This document shows positions 10,813-22,278 of a stretch of 64,000 nucleotides of DNA, piece after piece. Each line of letters opens with the position of its first letter. Positions within the stretch are counted from its first letter, which is position 1. Position numbers and translations under genes: made by a program. The stretch comes from Haemonchus contortus (taxonomy: Eukaryota; Nematoda; Chromadorea; Rhabditida; Trichostrongylidae). A model generated the notes under the pieces. The model was not told the origin of the DNA, did no database searches, and saw only the letters and a list, made by a program, of their open reading frames with translations. The stretch spans positions 1,824,743 to 1,888,742 of the forward strand of contig LS997567.1 of the NCBI GenBank assembly GCA_000469685.2. The letters are read 5' to 3'.

Positions 10813-13800
10813 ATGCGCTCCTCCAGATGGTGTTGTAGTGATCACTCATGAAATGGAACTCGTCCACATTCATACCGTCGATGAACTAAAACAAACAATG
10901 ATTGCTCTTGTTTATGTTGTTGAGGTGGTCAGATACCAGTACCTTCTAAAGCCATTTGCTTTTGGTTCTACAATATTTTTGGCCGACAACAAGTTTTTCC
11001 AGGAATGGGATGATCCAACCCTGAGTTGGGATCCAACAAATTTCTCTGGCCTCCGTGTCACATGGCTTCCAGAAGAGGCTATCTGGGTACCAGACATCAT
11101 CGTCTTCAACATGTTGGTATAATGTCAATGTTGTAGGACATACTTTTTGACTTAGCGTAATGGCAAACAGTATTTCCGCTCCTACTCTGCACAATGGGAC
11201 GTAGCACTAGTTTCCATAGTGTCCCATTATCTAATAAGCTCAAACAAAAACAACTGTCCCACAAATACCCTTCCACGAGGAATACCCTTAGGTCGGGGAA
11301 CGAAGACTGGCAATTTCGCGATGAGTCTCTGGCTGCAGGGTGTCGCCCCCTGGAACTATTACGCTCGCCGCGAGATGACCGGTAATAGTTCCGAACCGCT
11401 ATCATCGCGCGGCGTTTCTTAGCTAGTTGCCTCGCCGCGCGCCATTTCTTAGAGAGTCGTCTCAATTGGCTGCCTCGCCGCCGCTCTAGAACTACCGTCC
11501 TCCACACATTGCGAGCTTGCATACCTCATGCCTCTCCACCAACAACCTGGATGGGCTTGCCGTTCACCGATCGCTGCCATCCAGTGAACACAAGTGATTT
11601 TGTGAAAATCTACTTTGTAACAGATTCCGGAATCCTGAAATCTTCTATCAGCTACCTGGCACGACCATACGTCTTCCTTGCATGTCTTTCCTTGAACACC
11701 GTCAGACAATGAAATTGACAATTTTCAGAGTTATTTTTCATTCTAAGGAACATAGCTGCATAAGACATTTTTCAGGTTGAATCATCAGGAACTATTGCAC
11801 TCCGTGAGATCTCCGGTACGAGTACAGTACACTGGACGAGTAACATTCTCATATCCAGCTATTTATTCCGTCATGTGTCGGATAGGTAACACTTTTGTTT
11901 CTACTTTCTTAATCTTTCCCAAACAGACCAATACTGTACATTTAGGCGTCTATGCTTATCCCTTCAGATGACTCCGATACCAATGAACAAATCAAAGTTT
12001 ATCTTAACCTGAGCGATAATCCCAAAATCATAGCTGAGTGGACCATTTGGTGCCCTTCCTCTTCACTCGGGCCTGGGTTATGATGATAATGCATGAAAAT
12101 GATTATGCCAGGTGATTTTTCACCGGCGATGCTGAGAAAGAAAAGATAGCTTGAAAAAGCTGAGCAAGATAGCCCTGTGAGCCGAAAAAATAAGGTGGGT
12201 TGGTAGCTGTCAAAAGAAGACCCACGTTGCCGAATGGGGAACCGAATTCGGGAAGGATTCTGAAAACCCTTTAATTCGTTCACCAACGGACTGCGAAGCA
12301 AGTAAAACAGAACTTTTCAGGGATCGCACAATTTCCATTTGACAGCCAGACATGTGAACTACGGGTGAGTCACTAAGTTTTCATGGTCACAACCGTAGTC
12401 GAGCTAGAGATTTCTGAGAGACGGGCAGTAAGATCGATTTCGTGTAATCGATTCACCGCGCGCGGCAGCCGCAGACCATTCGCCTCGTTATTACAGTTCT
12501 GGCACTCTTCATACAGCTCAATCGATATGCGATTATAATTTTTGGCACGATTCTAATATTAGTACTTTTGCTCCTGTATTTCTTACTTGCTGAGCATTTT
12601 GCATTCGCATTCTGCTACAAACCCTCGCCCGCGGCGTGTCTCGCCGCGACGCGACAATTTTGGTCCTACTGCACCACTCCCGAGACTCCCCGACTGAAAA
12701 AGGCTTGAAGAGGTGCATTCCAGATCGCTTCATGGGGTTACGGAGAAGAAAAATTGAGACTGAACGCCACCAGAAAGCCCTATCTCCAGCACTACTCGCC
12801 AAATGAAGAATGGGCTTTACATGTGAGTAATTTAATACTGAAGACCAAGTAATCATAAATCTCAGTACCATTGTAGAACGTCAGCATCAGACAAGATCAT
12901 TACGATCATGAAGGAGTGGTTGTCAGTGAGGCACGCTATGTTGTCGTTATAGCCCGAAAACCTTTTTACTACCTTATAAGTCTTGTACTACCAAGTTATA
13001 TTATATGCATGCTATCAATAGCTGGCTTATTCGCAAGATTTTCTACAAAACACGAACGACAGGTAGAATTACTTGCAGTACAACTCCATGATTAAAAAGC
13101 TTAGCAATCACTTCAGGAGCGATTCACTCTTGGAGTAACGGCTATACTTAGTATGGCAGTATTGTCACTTGTCGTCACGGAAAAGGTACCACACAGTTCA
13201 GAAGGAGTTCCATTGTTAGGTGAGTTCATCTAATATCCAGTTGTCAGAGCTATGGCCTGAAGGTTACTAAAGATGAGAACTGCGCGAGCGGTCGCGAGGC
13301 GGATGATTATATGGTTTCGCGCGCAACCTGACATCCGAGGTGCTCGACGTTGGGCTTAAAAAAAGTAAGTACCAAGAGCCCATTTCTCTCGAGATATGAA
13401 CATTTTTACCAACATACCTGCGTTTTTACTGCGCTAAAACCCTTCACGTACCGGCCAGCTACAGTACGGCTACTCGCTGATAGTAACCATTACCAGTAGA
13501 TACAACCAATCTTAAACATATGTATTAGATGATACAAAGGACTCTTTCGAAGTATAATGCCTTTTCCAGTTGTTTATTTCCACTACAATATTATTATGGT
13601 AACTCTGGCCACTATTCTGACATCGATTGTGATGCGAGTTCATTCAAGGGTATGTAGTTCCATTTACTTTGTATTTTGAATTTATTTGCCTACTCTACAA
13701 GCCTATCTTTTCCAACTCATTTCAGGGGACTGCTTCCAAATCGTCACCTCCTCCAAAATGGCTGTTACGATACCTGTTTATTCGAAAAGCTGAATTTGGT

Positions 13801-14941
13801 CCTCCGTCAGTAAGTGGTGGCAAAGTGGGTTGCACTACATGTAGAACCGCACCGAAGAGAGACTGAAGGCTCATTTCTGCTGGAATAACTGCAATGAAAA
13901 CTTTCAGATTAACATTTTTCAGAATGCAGCTAACTGGACGCGTCAATTGGTAGCAGAACAATGGGCCGAAGTACGTGATACTAGATTTGTATTGAATAAC
14001 TGACATTCAAAAAGAGTTGTCTGAATTCGCGTTGCTGCGCGCGTCGAATCAGTAAGATGGATCTGCGAAATTTTTCAAAATGTACCCTCAAAGGAAAGGG
14101 ATCATACGCACAGCAATCGCCATTACCGCACAGCCTAAAACTGGCCTTTAATTCCTTCTCCCTAGGAGTTATAACCTTCCCAACGGTTGCGGTTACTCGT
14201 CAAGGCACAAGAAGTGGGTCACAAGTTGCCATCGTGGCTACAGCACGCTACATACGGCCAACTTGAACCGAATGGGTTTTACGGAGCGCACACAATGCAC
14301 ATGCTGGGTCACATACTGTGGTCATGGTGAAGCCTCACGACCGTTTCCCGAGCCTGGTGCGTCCGTGCAGCAAACCCGTATTTAATTGCTGGGTGTGGTG
14401 CAGTAGGATCGAAACTGTCGCGTAGCGGCAAGAGCCGCCGTGCGCGAAGAAATGTAGCAGAATGCAGCAGCAAGTAAGGAGCGCAGTAACAAAAGAACTA
14501 ACATTAAAAGCATGCGAAAAATAATAATCGCGTATAGATTGAGCTACACGAAGAACGCTTAAACTGTAATAACGAGCCGAATGGTACGCGAGTGCCGAAT
14601 CGACTACACAAAACCAATCTTACTGCCCGTCTCCCATTAAATACTATAGGGGAACGAAAGTGGGAGGGGAAAACTTCACTGAAACTGGTATAAAGCTTAG
14701 CTAAGTTGTATCTCAATTTGTTCTACTACATCAGTTTTTGTGAAATCAAGTGGGCTTTTGACAGTCAAATACAGTGTTTTTACAGATATCTCGTCGAATG
14801 GACTACATCATGGCTCTCGTATTTCTCATCATAGTCACTTCACCAACTGTGTATCTATTCGTCGTTTGTTTTTTGTCAGAGGACGTGGCCCAGGAGAGGG
14901 CACTACTGGCAGGATCTCGAGAATCTATGCATAGAGTTTAA
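10813..14941 (+). CDS. Cys-loop ligand-gated ion channel subunit (nAChR-like), 5' end not found
   Basis: This is a subunit of a pentameric neurotransmitter-gated channel of the plasma membrane. Exons: 10813-10927, 11003-11112, 11776-11885, 12321-12364, 12724-12822, 12877-13062, 13117-13219, 13570-13649, 13726-13809, 13923-13970, 14786-14941, giving 377 aa in phase. Visible landmarks are the loop A region WLPEEAIWVPDIIVFN, and a Cys-loop with exactly 13 residues between cysteines containing FPFDSQTC. Then come SWGYGE..NEEW, M1 after ARKPFYYLI, M2 (ERFTLGVTAILSMAVLSLVV), M3, a short intracellular loop of about 45 residues, and M4 with a C-terminal tail. M2 lacks the Pro-Ala-Arg motif of anion channels, so cation selectivity is inferred. 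Loop C has no vicinal Cys pair, so it is a non-alpha type. The first exon starts mid-codon, so the signal peptide and N-terminus lie on an unseen upstream exon. The precise nematode subfamily is not assigned. Confidence 0.88.
12414..12683 (+). repeat. Hydrophobic-frame repeat, copy A
   Basis: This lies in the channel gene intron between the Cys-loop exon and the next one. It shares about 260 bases with reverse-oriented copies at 14389-14650 and 15489-15760. Shared landmarks are CTCGTTATTACAGT, GATATGCGATTAT.ATTTTTGGCA and a terminal CTGCACCAC. Read forwards it keeps an open frame of strongly hydrophobic residues beginning LVITVLALFIQLNRYAIIIF. No splice sites connect it to the channel. Confidence 0.6.
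14389..14650 (-). repeat. Hydrophobic-frame repeat, copy C
   Basis: On the minus strand this matches copies at 12414 and 15489. The frame equivalent to LVITV..F is broken by stops (GTTTAAGCG and GTGTAGCTC), so this copy cannot encode the same peptide. It lies in the last intron of the channel gene. Ends are approximate. Confidence 0.6.
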
Positions 14942-15104
14942 GGTTTTTATTTATTTGCGGACTCAAGGCGTGAGGATCACCAGAACTTCCTAGAACCAAA
15001 GGGGAGGGTTTCACCTATTGCCTACGCCTCAAATATGTATCTGTATCAGGAAACGAGTATGCGTTAACTACGCCGTCTACGCACCAGTGAAACAATCGAC
15101 ATCA

Positions 15105-15255
15105 TGAGACGCGTGAGGTCGCGAAGCTCCCTTTGTTTATAGTATCAGTAATAAAAATAGTCCCTTATCAGAGGAACCCTTAATCAAGTGAAATTTCGAG
15201 GGCGCCTTCAGATCACCACATTTTGTATGACCGCTTCGCGACAGCGCGCGTCTCA
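15105..15255. mobile_element. Small inverted-repeat element (MITE candidate)
   Basis: Terminal inverted repeats of about 22-25 bases: TGAGACGCGTGAGGTCGCGAAG at the left, and its imperfect reverse complement CTTCGCGACAGCGCGCGTCTCA at the right. They enclose about 105 bases of non-coding sequence. No clear target duplication was seen. Other copies in this window were not found, so this rests on the inverted repeats alone. Confidence 0.4.
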
Positions 15256-15488
15256 TACTAGGACTTCAGATTCGTTAGGCTAATACTATCCCAACTTTTC
15301 GCCGATACCTGGGATTCTGTCACCAAAGTCAAGTTTACTGGTGATCGTGTGGAGAACTCGAGGCAGTATGTTTATATTGGGAACGAGCATTTCACTCAGT
15401 AATGCATAACACCTGAACCGCCTAATAGGACTAGCTGGCAGGGCAGGACCGATGAGAATGACCCCATTGTATGAAAGCCATGTAGAGG

Positions 15489-15760
15489 GTGTGGTGCAGT
15501 TGAACCGAAATGATCGCTTCGCGGCGAGAGCGACGCCGCGCACGAAGGAATGTAGAAGAATGAGGCATGGTAGCACAGCGAGTAAGGGACACAGGTACAA
15601 AAGTAAAAGTAGAACCATGCCAAAAATAATAATCGCATATCGATCTAGTTGTATGAAGTATGCTAGGACTGTAATAACGAGACAACTAGTCCACATCTGC
15701 CGCGTGCGGCCGGTCAATTACACAAAACCGATTCAACTGCTCCTCTCCCATTTTAGGCAT
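15489..15760 (-). repeat. Hydrophobic-frame repeat, copy B
   Basis: This is the reverse copy of the repeat at 12414-12683. Its frame is open across the whole copy and extends to 143 codons (15286-15717, minus). It includes LVITVLAYFIQLDRYAIIIF, which differs from copy A largely at third codon positions. It sits 3' of the channel gene. Whether it is a gene fragment or a mobile repeat cannot be told from one window. Confidence 0.55.
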
Positions 15761-17447
15761 GGAGTAAACTATTACATTGGATTTCAATATCATTTTTTCA
15801 TGTCGTAACTGTTTCCATCCGTCCAATACTGTGATTTTGAAAATGTGACTGGTAATGTTATGTATAAAGCATTGAAAAATCTTCATTGTTCTAATACAAA
15901 CAGCATACAAAAAAGATCCCATTTATTTCACAAAACGTTAGTTCTAGCCAGACTATAAATGCCCTGGACAAGGTGTTAAGGATTGTCCATTATGTATTGG
16001 GCTCCTACTCGTCCAGTTTGCACCCTTAGTTCCACCCCTCTTTGTGGATATCAAATACGTACTAATACGTATGAAATTACTCTGCTGTTAATCATAAGAC
16101 AGACAACATATCGGACGGGTTACCCATCTGTTCCCAGGTAGGTTTTCGAATTTATTTTAAAGCTTTCAAAATGATTCTTGAACAAAATCAATGAGCTGTC
16201 ACTGTTGTGAAGGAGGAGTCACAGGAAAAATCAACTTGCATTTACCTTTAATTCCCATAAAATCTCATAATTAAGCCCGTTCACAAATCTGCTCTCGCTA
16301 GCTAATTAACTATTTAACATCATTAGAGATATAGCTGCAAGAATTACTGTATAGAAATATACTTACAACTAAAATAATAAATGACAGCGCGGAAACACAA
16401 AGGAGAAACTGTTCCACAAAAATGAAACAGATTGGGATTATAGGGTTATCAACTATGAAAATCGCCAGCTGCTTAAAAAGATGGTTGACAACAACAACAA
16501 AGTAAACAACGAACAAAAAAGAGAAGCTGGAAGGTTTAATTGTCTTGTTCAGCGATTACCTAAGCGCCAAGCGATCCTTTTCGGACTACAAATAAAAGAT
16601 CCAAGAAAGATCATCCAGCCAAGCGATCTAAGAGTATGATGGCGACCAGCTGCACCTGTTGACTGCAGGCTGAAAGAAAACCTTGTGGAAAAAAGGGTCA
16701 CGTTCCTACTATTCACATAAACAAAAAAGGTCAGGACAAAAAACAGATTGGGTACCGAGTTTGAGTGACATTGTGAGGTGGACCTATGCTACTTTGTATT
16801 CCTATCATCCATTACATTTGAAACTCCTTTCTCAGAATTCTTATAAAACATTGAAATACAGGAATCTCTTCCAAAATAACAGCAAGGAACTAGTAACTAG
16901 CTACCTGTGACCTTTTTATGTCTTTGATGACGCAATAAAAACCATCGATTAATTGCATACATAACTGAAGAATCTGCAAATCTGGATGACAGATGGCGAT
17001 TAGGCCTTTGCTTAGTTGGAGGCCCCTACTGCTCTCCCTCTTCGATAGGTTTACTCCTAGTGCTTTTACTGACAGGTAAGCCTCATCGAATAGGTCTGTG
17101 GGAGCCAGACATTGCGCTGAGAACTGGACCGGAAAACAGAATGTCCTATACTTGAATTCAAATGACATAAAATTCGTACCCTGGGTACCCCCGAATACTG
17201 ATTGAATAATGACTGAATTTTTCGGGTCATGGGCATAATCTTGCACGAAATTCTATTGTTTCATTCTCGGGTTGAGAAAAAGACCTTCTCTGACTTGATC
17301 CCCTTCCAATGTACGTCCCCATTAGCCCCTTTTGTCCCGAACCCTACTAGAACATTGAGGGAGTAGCATATCGTGTGATCATAGCAAGGAGTTGGAACTC
17401 TTGGCAGCTGACAGGGACCTGCTGCATGGCCTTCTCCAGCGGTGTGC
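15761..17447. other. Intergenic stretch with two weak exon candidates
   Basis: Two minus-strand candidates are worth noting. The first is 16367-16526, framed by TTCCAG and GTAAGT, encoding about 53 mostly hydrophobic residues that would make two membrane helices. The second is a 118-codon frame at 16890-17246 with a protein-like composition. Neither joins to further exons that I can find, so neither is called a gene. Confidence 0.35.
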
Positions 17448-18569
17448 GAATATATTTTCGGTCGCACCTAATCAAGCTTGCTTCGCACCTAGGCGCGAAG
17501 TGACCTTAATTAGGTGCGAAGACAAAGTGGTAATTATGCTGCCCACACTCGCTACTAATCTGGTTAAAACTTGTCAACTATAGAGGATAATGACAGTTGA
17601 AAAAAGTGGAGTTCTTTTCTGGAAATTAGCTTTTTTTTTTTAAAGAAAGAATTCCAATATCAATTTTAGCGGTTTCGAGAGTTTTATTTCCACGCATTAT
17701 CATTAAATTCAATGTATTTTGTGATTAAAGTTTCTGTGCTATGGAAGGCTGTGTAGGTGTAGGAAACGCGCAAAGTGATTTCTGTGCACGGAATTCAGCT
17801 GCATCGGAGAAGGCTGTGTAGACGCAGAACTTCCGAAAAAATTATTTTGTGGTGCTGGGCTTCCGGAGCAAGAGTGAGAAGTTTGGACAATGGAGGAAAT
17901 GGGCCACATGGACCGCGCACTCCTGAATAATTTGGAGCGGGAAGACACCCTGTAAGTTCATCGAAACGGTACAGTGCGTCTCTAGAATACATGGTATTGT
18001 CTTATAAAAAAAGTAGTGGTAGTTAAAGGACTCACCCACCTTTTTAAATAGTCCTCGGTGACCTCTCTTCAAAGTGCTGAACTTAGCCTGAAGACTTCCT
18101 ATATGCCGTAAAAACTATGAAATGGCCTAAATGCTGAGCCGTAGTACTTCAATGGCTCAACAATGAAGAGTAATCCCAATATTGAACAACTCTAGAGAAC
18201 TACATCGCCTCTGTATAGGCTGTTTGATATCGCAAAAGGCGAAAATATCGGAAAAAGAAGTGAACTGAGTTGTTTCACCCCATTTTCCGGAAACTTGAAA
18301 TAAGACATACTGAATTTATCAATTATGCATGGAAATAAAACTCTCAAAACCGCTGGAATTGATATTGTAATTTCCCTTTCAAGAAACCCTTTTTTTCAAT
18401 GTAAACTCCACTTTTGTTAACTGTCATTATCCTCTTTAGTTGACAAGTTTTTACTCGATTAGTAGCTCGTGCGGGAAGCATAAGTACCGCTTAGTCTTCG
18501 CACCTTATTAAGGTCACTTCGCGACTAGGTGCGAGGCGAGCTTGATTAGGTGCGATCGAAAATATATTC
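17448..18569. mobile_element. Long-inverted-repeat foldback element, about 1.1 kb
   Basis: Two arms of about 260 bases, 17448-17710 and 18311-18569, are reverse complements with scattered mismatches. They begin GAATATATTTTCG and share CACCTAATCAAGC, GAAGTGACCTTAAT, AACTTGTCAACTA and GAGTTTTATTTCCA. The 600-base centre has no transposase-like frame. Each arm contains smaller inverted motifs (AGGTGCGA and its complement). The layout fits a non-autonomous foldback DNA transposon; the target duplication is not clear. Confidence 0.7.
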
Positions 18570-19620
18570 CCGTACCCCCTTCTCCAGTCTCCACCACAAC
18601 GGATGCCTACAACCATAGCCCACTCTGGAGTGGTCAAAAAGTATCCATTGGGCTTAAAGGTGTATAGATACAACTTAGTTTGGCTCTATCGATCAAAAAT
18701 GGGATATGGGGATATAGGTGATTACGTGAGCTCGAATAGGTAGGTCCCGGAGCGCCGGAACTCTACATTTTCGCTGAACGGTCAATCAGATGGTAAAACG
18801 ATCGCTGAATAGATTCGAGCCGAAAAAGACATTTAAGTGGAAAATCAAAGTTTCGTGTGTTTATTCGGGGCTGTTTTTCAGAAACAAAGGTAAGACTGAT
18901 GATTCATTAAGTGTTCAGGGGCGATCCAGGATCGCTTAGATGGTATAGGCAAGAGGACCAGTGAGGAGAGAAACTCATTCTACTAGAAGGTAAGAGTGAG
19001 GAAAGAGGCATGAATGACAGCCGGAAGAGGAACAATTCGACACGGACGTCACGAGGACAATAGCGGCTCGAGCGGGCACGGGAGGGGAGTTCTGATCTAC
19101 GCTCAATTACGATGTACCTATGGCTGATCCAAATTACTGATAAGGGTTTACCTAGTAGAAGCCGGTTTATCACTGAATCGCGACCAGTCCCGCCCTTCCT
19201 ATGAGTGGGAAAAAGCACTTGTGACTCAGCGAGCATGTAAGTGTCACAAAGTTTGACACTCATAAGACTTCTGAGATTCCCTACATCGCTTGGAAAGAAT
19301 AAGAATAACGGGGACTGTGATCATCTCTCCTTTTCTGACCTTTCTATGAAAAAGTGAACAAGTACTTGGTTCATGGGGAACCTTGCTCTTAATACTTGCT
19401 TCGTCCCTCCGTCCCGTCTTGTCTCAATCGCATATTTGCTTACTGTAGCTTGCTTGTTCCGCAGTATTCTTACGTACTTTTTCAGGGATGACCCTGAAGC
19501 AATAACAACTTCGATGCGGTTTGTTTTTGTTTATTCCGGTAGACAGTTTTGTGGTCGTCTTTGATGTAATGTCCATTTTCAAATGTTCTACTGAATTATT
19601 ACGTTTTACATTCTTATTAC
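18570..19620. other. Intergenic stretch, no gene recognised
   Basis: Short frames only. This is the presumed 5' flank and promoter region of the selenoprotein T homologue. No core promoter motif can be named with confidence. Confidence 0.4.
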
Positions 19621-19622
19621 AG
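19621..19622 (+). promoter_or_regulatory. Likely spliced-leader acceptor of the SelT homologue
   Basis: TTCTTATTACAG ends one base before the start codon at 19624. An acceptor abutting the first ATG with no upstream coding exon is the usual sign of trans-splicing in nematodes. A cis-spliced 5' UTR exon is the alternative. Confidence 0.55.
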
Positions 19623-19623
19623 A

Positions 19624-21223
19624 ATGACGGGTAGAGGAGGGTTTATATTCCTTCTTGGCTTGTTTGTATTGTCGATGGTAGAGGTGTTTGTGAAAGGTTT
19701 GTTTGAGATTTTAACATCTATTAATAGAAAGTTCGTCTCATATTACTTACTGTCTACATGGTCAGAATGCTTTTTGTCATTACTGAGGTTTACCTTTTCA
19801 CACATGTCTTCGTAACACAGCAAGCAGTTATGTTTATATCTGCAGTTCCAGCGCATGCTGAAGATGAGCACGATTCCGAAGAATTCCGCAAGGAATTTGG
19901 TGACGAGCCGCAGCACGAAGGTCTTAGGTGTGTAAGTTTAAAAAATTAAAAGTTTCCTTCGATTTTTTTTGCAAATTTGTTGTTGTTTTGAAGTCAGGTC
20001 AACGAAAAGGAGGATCACATAGAGCTACGAGATGGTCCTGAATTTGGTGATGTTAAACCGAAGCCTCTCATGGGAGGGAAGCCGCTCCCCACATTGAAGT
20101 TTTTGTTCTGGTACGGTGATTTATGATTCCTCTTGATAGTGATGATTCCTTCATTAACTGTAGAACTACGTGTGCTGTTTCGACGGCAGTCATTGATACG
20201 AATTGATTGATGCCAAGTCATCTAGGGTTCCGTTTCATTGCAATGACGTTCAATCTGACCAGAAATCACAATATCTAAATGTTTTCAAGCGGCTTTGTGA
20301 ACCTATTTGAACGCTGTGCCTGATTTTTTCATTTTTCTTTCGATCTCCTTATTCCACATTTTCTTTGAACTTCTCTTTATTAAACGGTCATATCACGTAG
20401 GACATGAACCGCTCACATTTTACGTTTTTCAGTGTTTCATGTGGTTATAAACAAGCGTACGAGCAATTCTCGATGGCAGTACGTGACAAATATCCCGATA
20501 TGCCTATTGAGGGCAGCAATTATCCACCTGCAAAATGGAAGGAATATCTTGCACATGTAATTTATGTTATGTTTATGTTACTAAAGAACATGTGTACCTT
20601 TATTATTTTTAGGCAATCAATATTTTGAAAATAACCGCTATCGCAGCTATTGTTAGCGGTAGTAATCCCTTCCAGCTTCTCGGTCTCGGTGAACCTGCTG
20701 TCATGCAATGGGCTCACTCTAATAAGGTATTACATTTAGTGACTTCAAACTTTATTTGTAATCAGTTAGCATAGTTATATTTTCATCTGAAGCTAGGAGG
20801 AATGAAGGTTCGCATATGCGCAATATTTGGCTAGCCATTCTGTGTGGGGAAACGGTTCGCCATGAGTTCCAGATGTCTACATTCAGATCTCAGCTTGTAT
20901 GATGCTGTTTTTATTGACAAACATGGTCGAGAGCACGCTCATGTCGACTGGAGCATTTGAAATCTATCTGGATAAGGAACAGATCTGGAGCAAACTCGAA
21001 AGTGGCCGTGTTCCTTCTCCGCAGGAACTTTTGCAGGTTGATTTCTTACTCTTCAGTAATTCAATTTTGCCTTTTTTCCGCTAGTTTTCTCCCAAAAAAG
21101 CAAGAGAGGCTTTTTGAGCAATTCAAGGGCATGATATCGAAATTCTAGATGATCGACTCTCAATTGGAGTTATCTGGAAGGGGTTTTGGCGGCGGTGCTG
21201 GTTTCGGTGACTTTAACCACTAA
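19624..21223 (+). CDS. selt-1: Selenoprotein T homologue (Cys form), ER thioredoxin-like redox protein
   Basis: Exons: 19624-19696, 19846-19931, 19998-20110, 20433-20556, 20613-20726, 20887-21036, 21149-21223, giving 244 aa, the usual SelT size. An N-terminal hydrophobic segment (FIFLLGLFVLSMVEVFVKG) serves as ER signal or anchor. The redox motif is made across the exon 3/4 junction: TG plus T gives a Cys, producing C-V-S-C followed by GYKQAYEQF. In vertebrate SelT the second catalytic position is selenocysteine (CVSU). Here it is an ordinary TGT codon, so no SECIS element is needed. Later conserved stretches are NPFQLLGLGEPAVMQW, CMM before a membrane segment, and STGAFEIYL. The C-terminus is Gly-rich. 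SelT acts in ER redox homeostasis and Ca2+ handling. The symbol follows the C. elegans naming and assumes orthology. Confidence 0.93.
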
Positions 21224-22278
21224 AGCATCGGTAGCCACTTATTCCTTTTGCTCATCTCTTGCGAATTGTAGTTATTTTTTTGTGAGATGTTAACTCATTG
21301 TTGCTTTTATTTTTTTTTTTCTCCTCTAATATGTATGTGAGAAGAAGATTATATTGAATCCGTGTGCATGGTTGGTTGGTCCACTTATTTTGCTTCATCA
21401 TCTCAAAGCTATTTTATGTGTTGAACCCCGAGTTTATGGTAGATTCACTGATACTGTTTCACGTCATCTCAAGGCTACTTCAAATTTTGCTGTTGTTTTA
21501 ACGTTGCAAATGAATTTTTGTCGAAAAATAATGCTAGTAGGACCTTACTGTGGGGAAAATGCCGAGCAATGCCAATGCAAGTGAGCAAGCAAGACAGCAG
21601 GTCAGGGCTTAATCGAAACCGGACGCAAGTGGTGCGAGCGAGTCGTGGCGGCAATCGATATCGGGGTATTGTATGCGGTGTCGCTCGCTCGCTCGCTTGC
21701 TCTGGACCGTCGGCTTCATATGAGCTGCCCGCGACCGCTGTCATAATCTCATATTGCTAAAATTTTTTTTTTCATCTGAATTTTTCATATTGGTTGTGTG
21801 ACTGTTGTTCTTCGCCTTCTCATTCTCATAAATATTCATTATGAACCGTATAGATCAACACAAAATGTGCTATAAATTCGATGATGACGCGATACTATAC
21901 TATCTACGTTACCTCTCTCAATCATAGCTGACCCTATAGTATATCCGAAAAAGAGAAAATCTGACGCGCATTCAGTGGTGGATTCATGTGATACACTGAA
22001 TCACACAAGAAGCGACAAGAAGGAGCTCAGCACAAACGAGAAGAGAAACGGAAATGGGGGGAAAAGGGTATAGGAACTGTATAGGGAAGGATTGAAATCA
22101 AAATCAATTCCTTCTTTAGAAAAATGTAATATCACGAATACGGGACTAGAGGCTTTAATGTTGCTTACAACCTCTTTTAGGTATAAAAACACTCGCTTTA
22201 GATATAAAAATTGCATAAAACACAATAGTAGTCTTACATGTAATACAAAAACGACTTGGGGGACATCGCTTGAGGCAC
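21224..22278. other. Convergent intergenic stretch
   Basis: This is the space between the 3' ends of the SelT homologue (+) and MO25 (-). A GC-richer patch at about 21560-21740 contains tandem GCTCGCTCGCTCGCTTGCTC and a partly complementary GAGCAAGCAAG, possibly a decayed inverted repeat. No canonical AATAAA was seen close to either stop codon. Confidence 0.4.

Noticed and set aside
10928..11002. Continuous reading frame through 10802-11122 as a single exon
   Set aside because: The middle (10928-11002) breaks the channel alignment and has GTCAGA and TTTTTCCAG borders. It is a 75-base in-frame intron.
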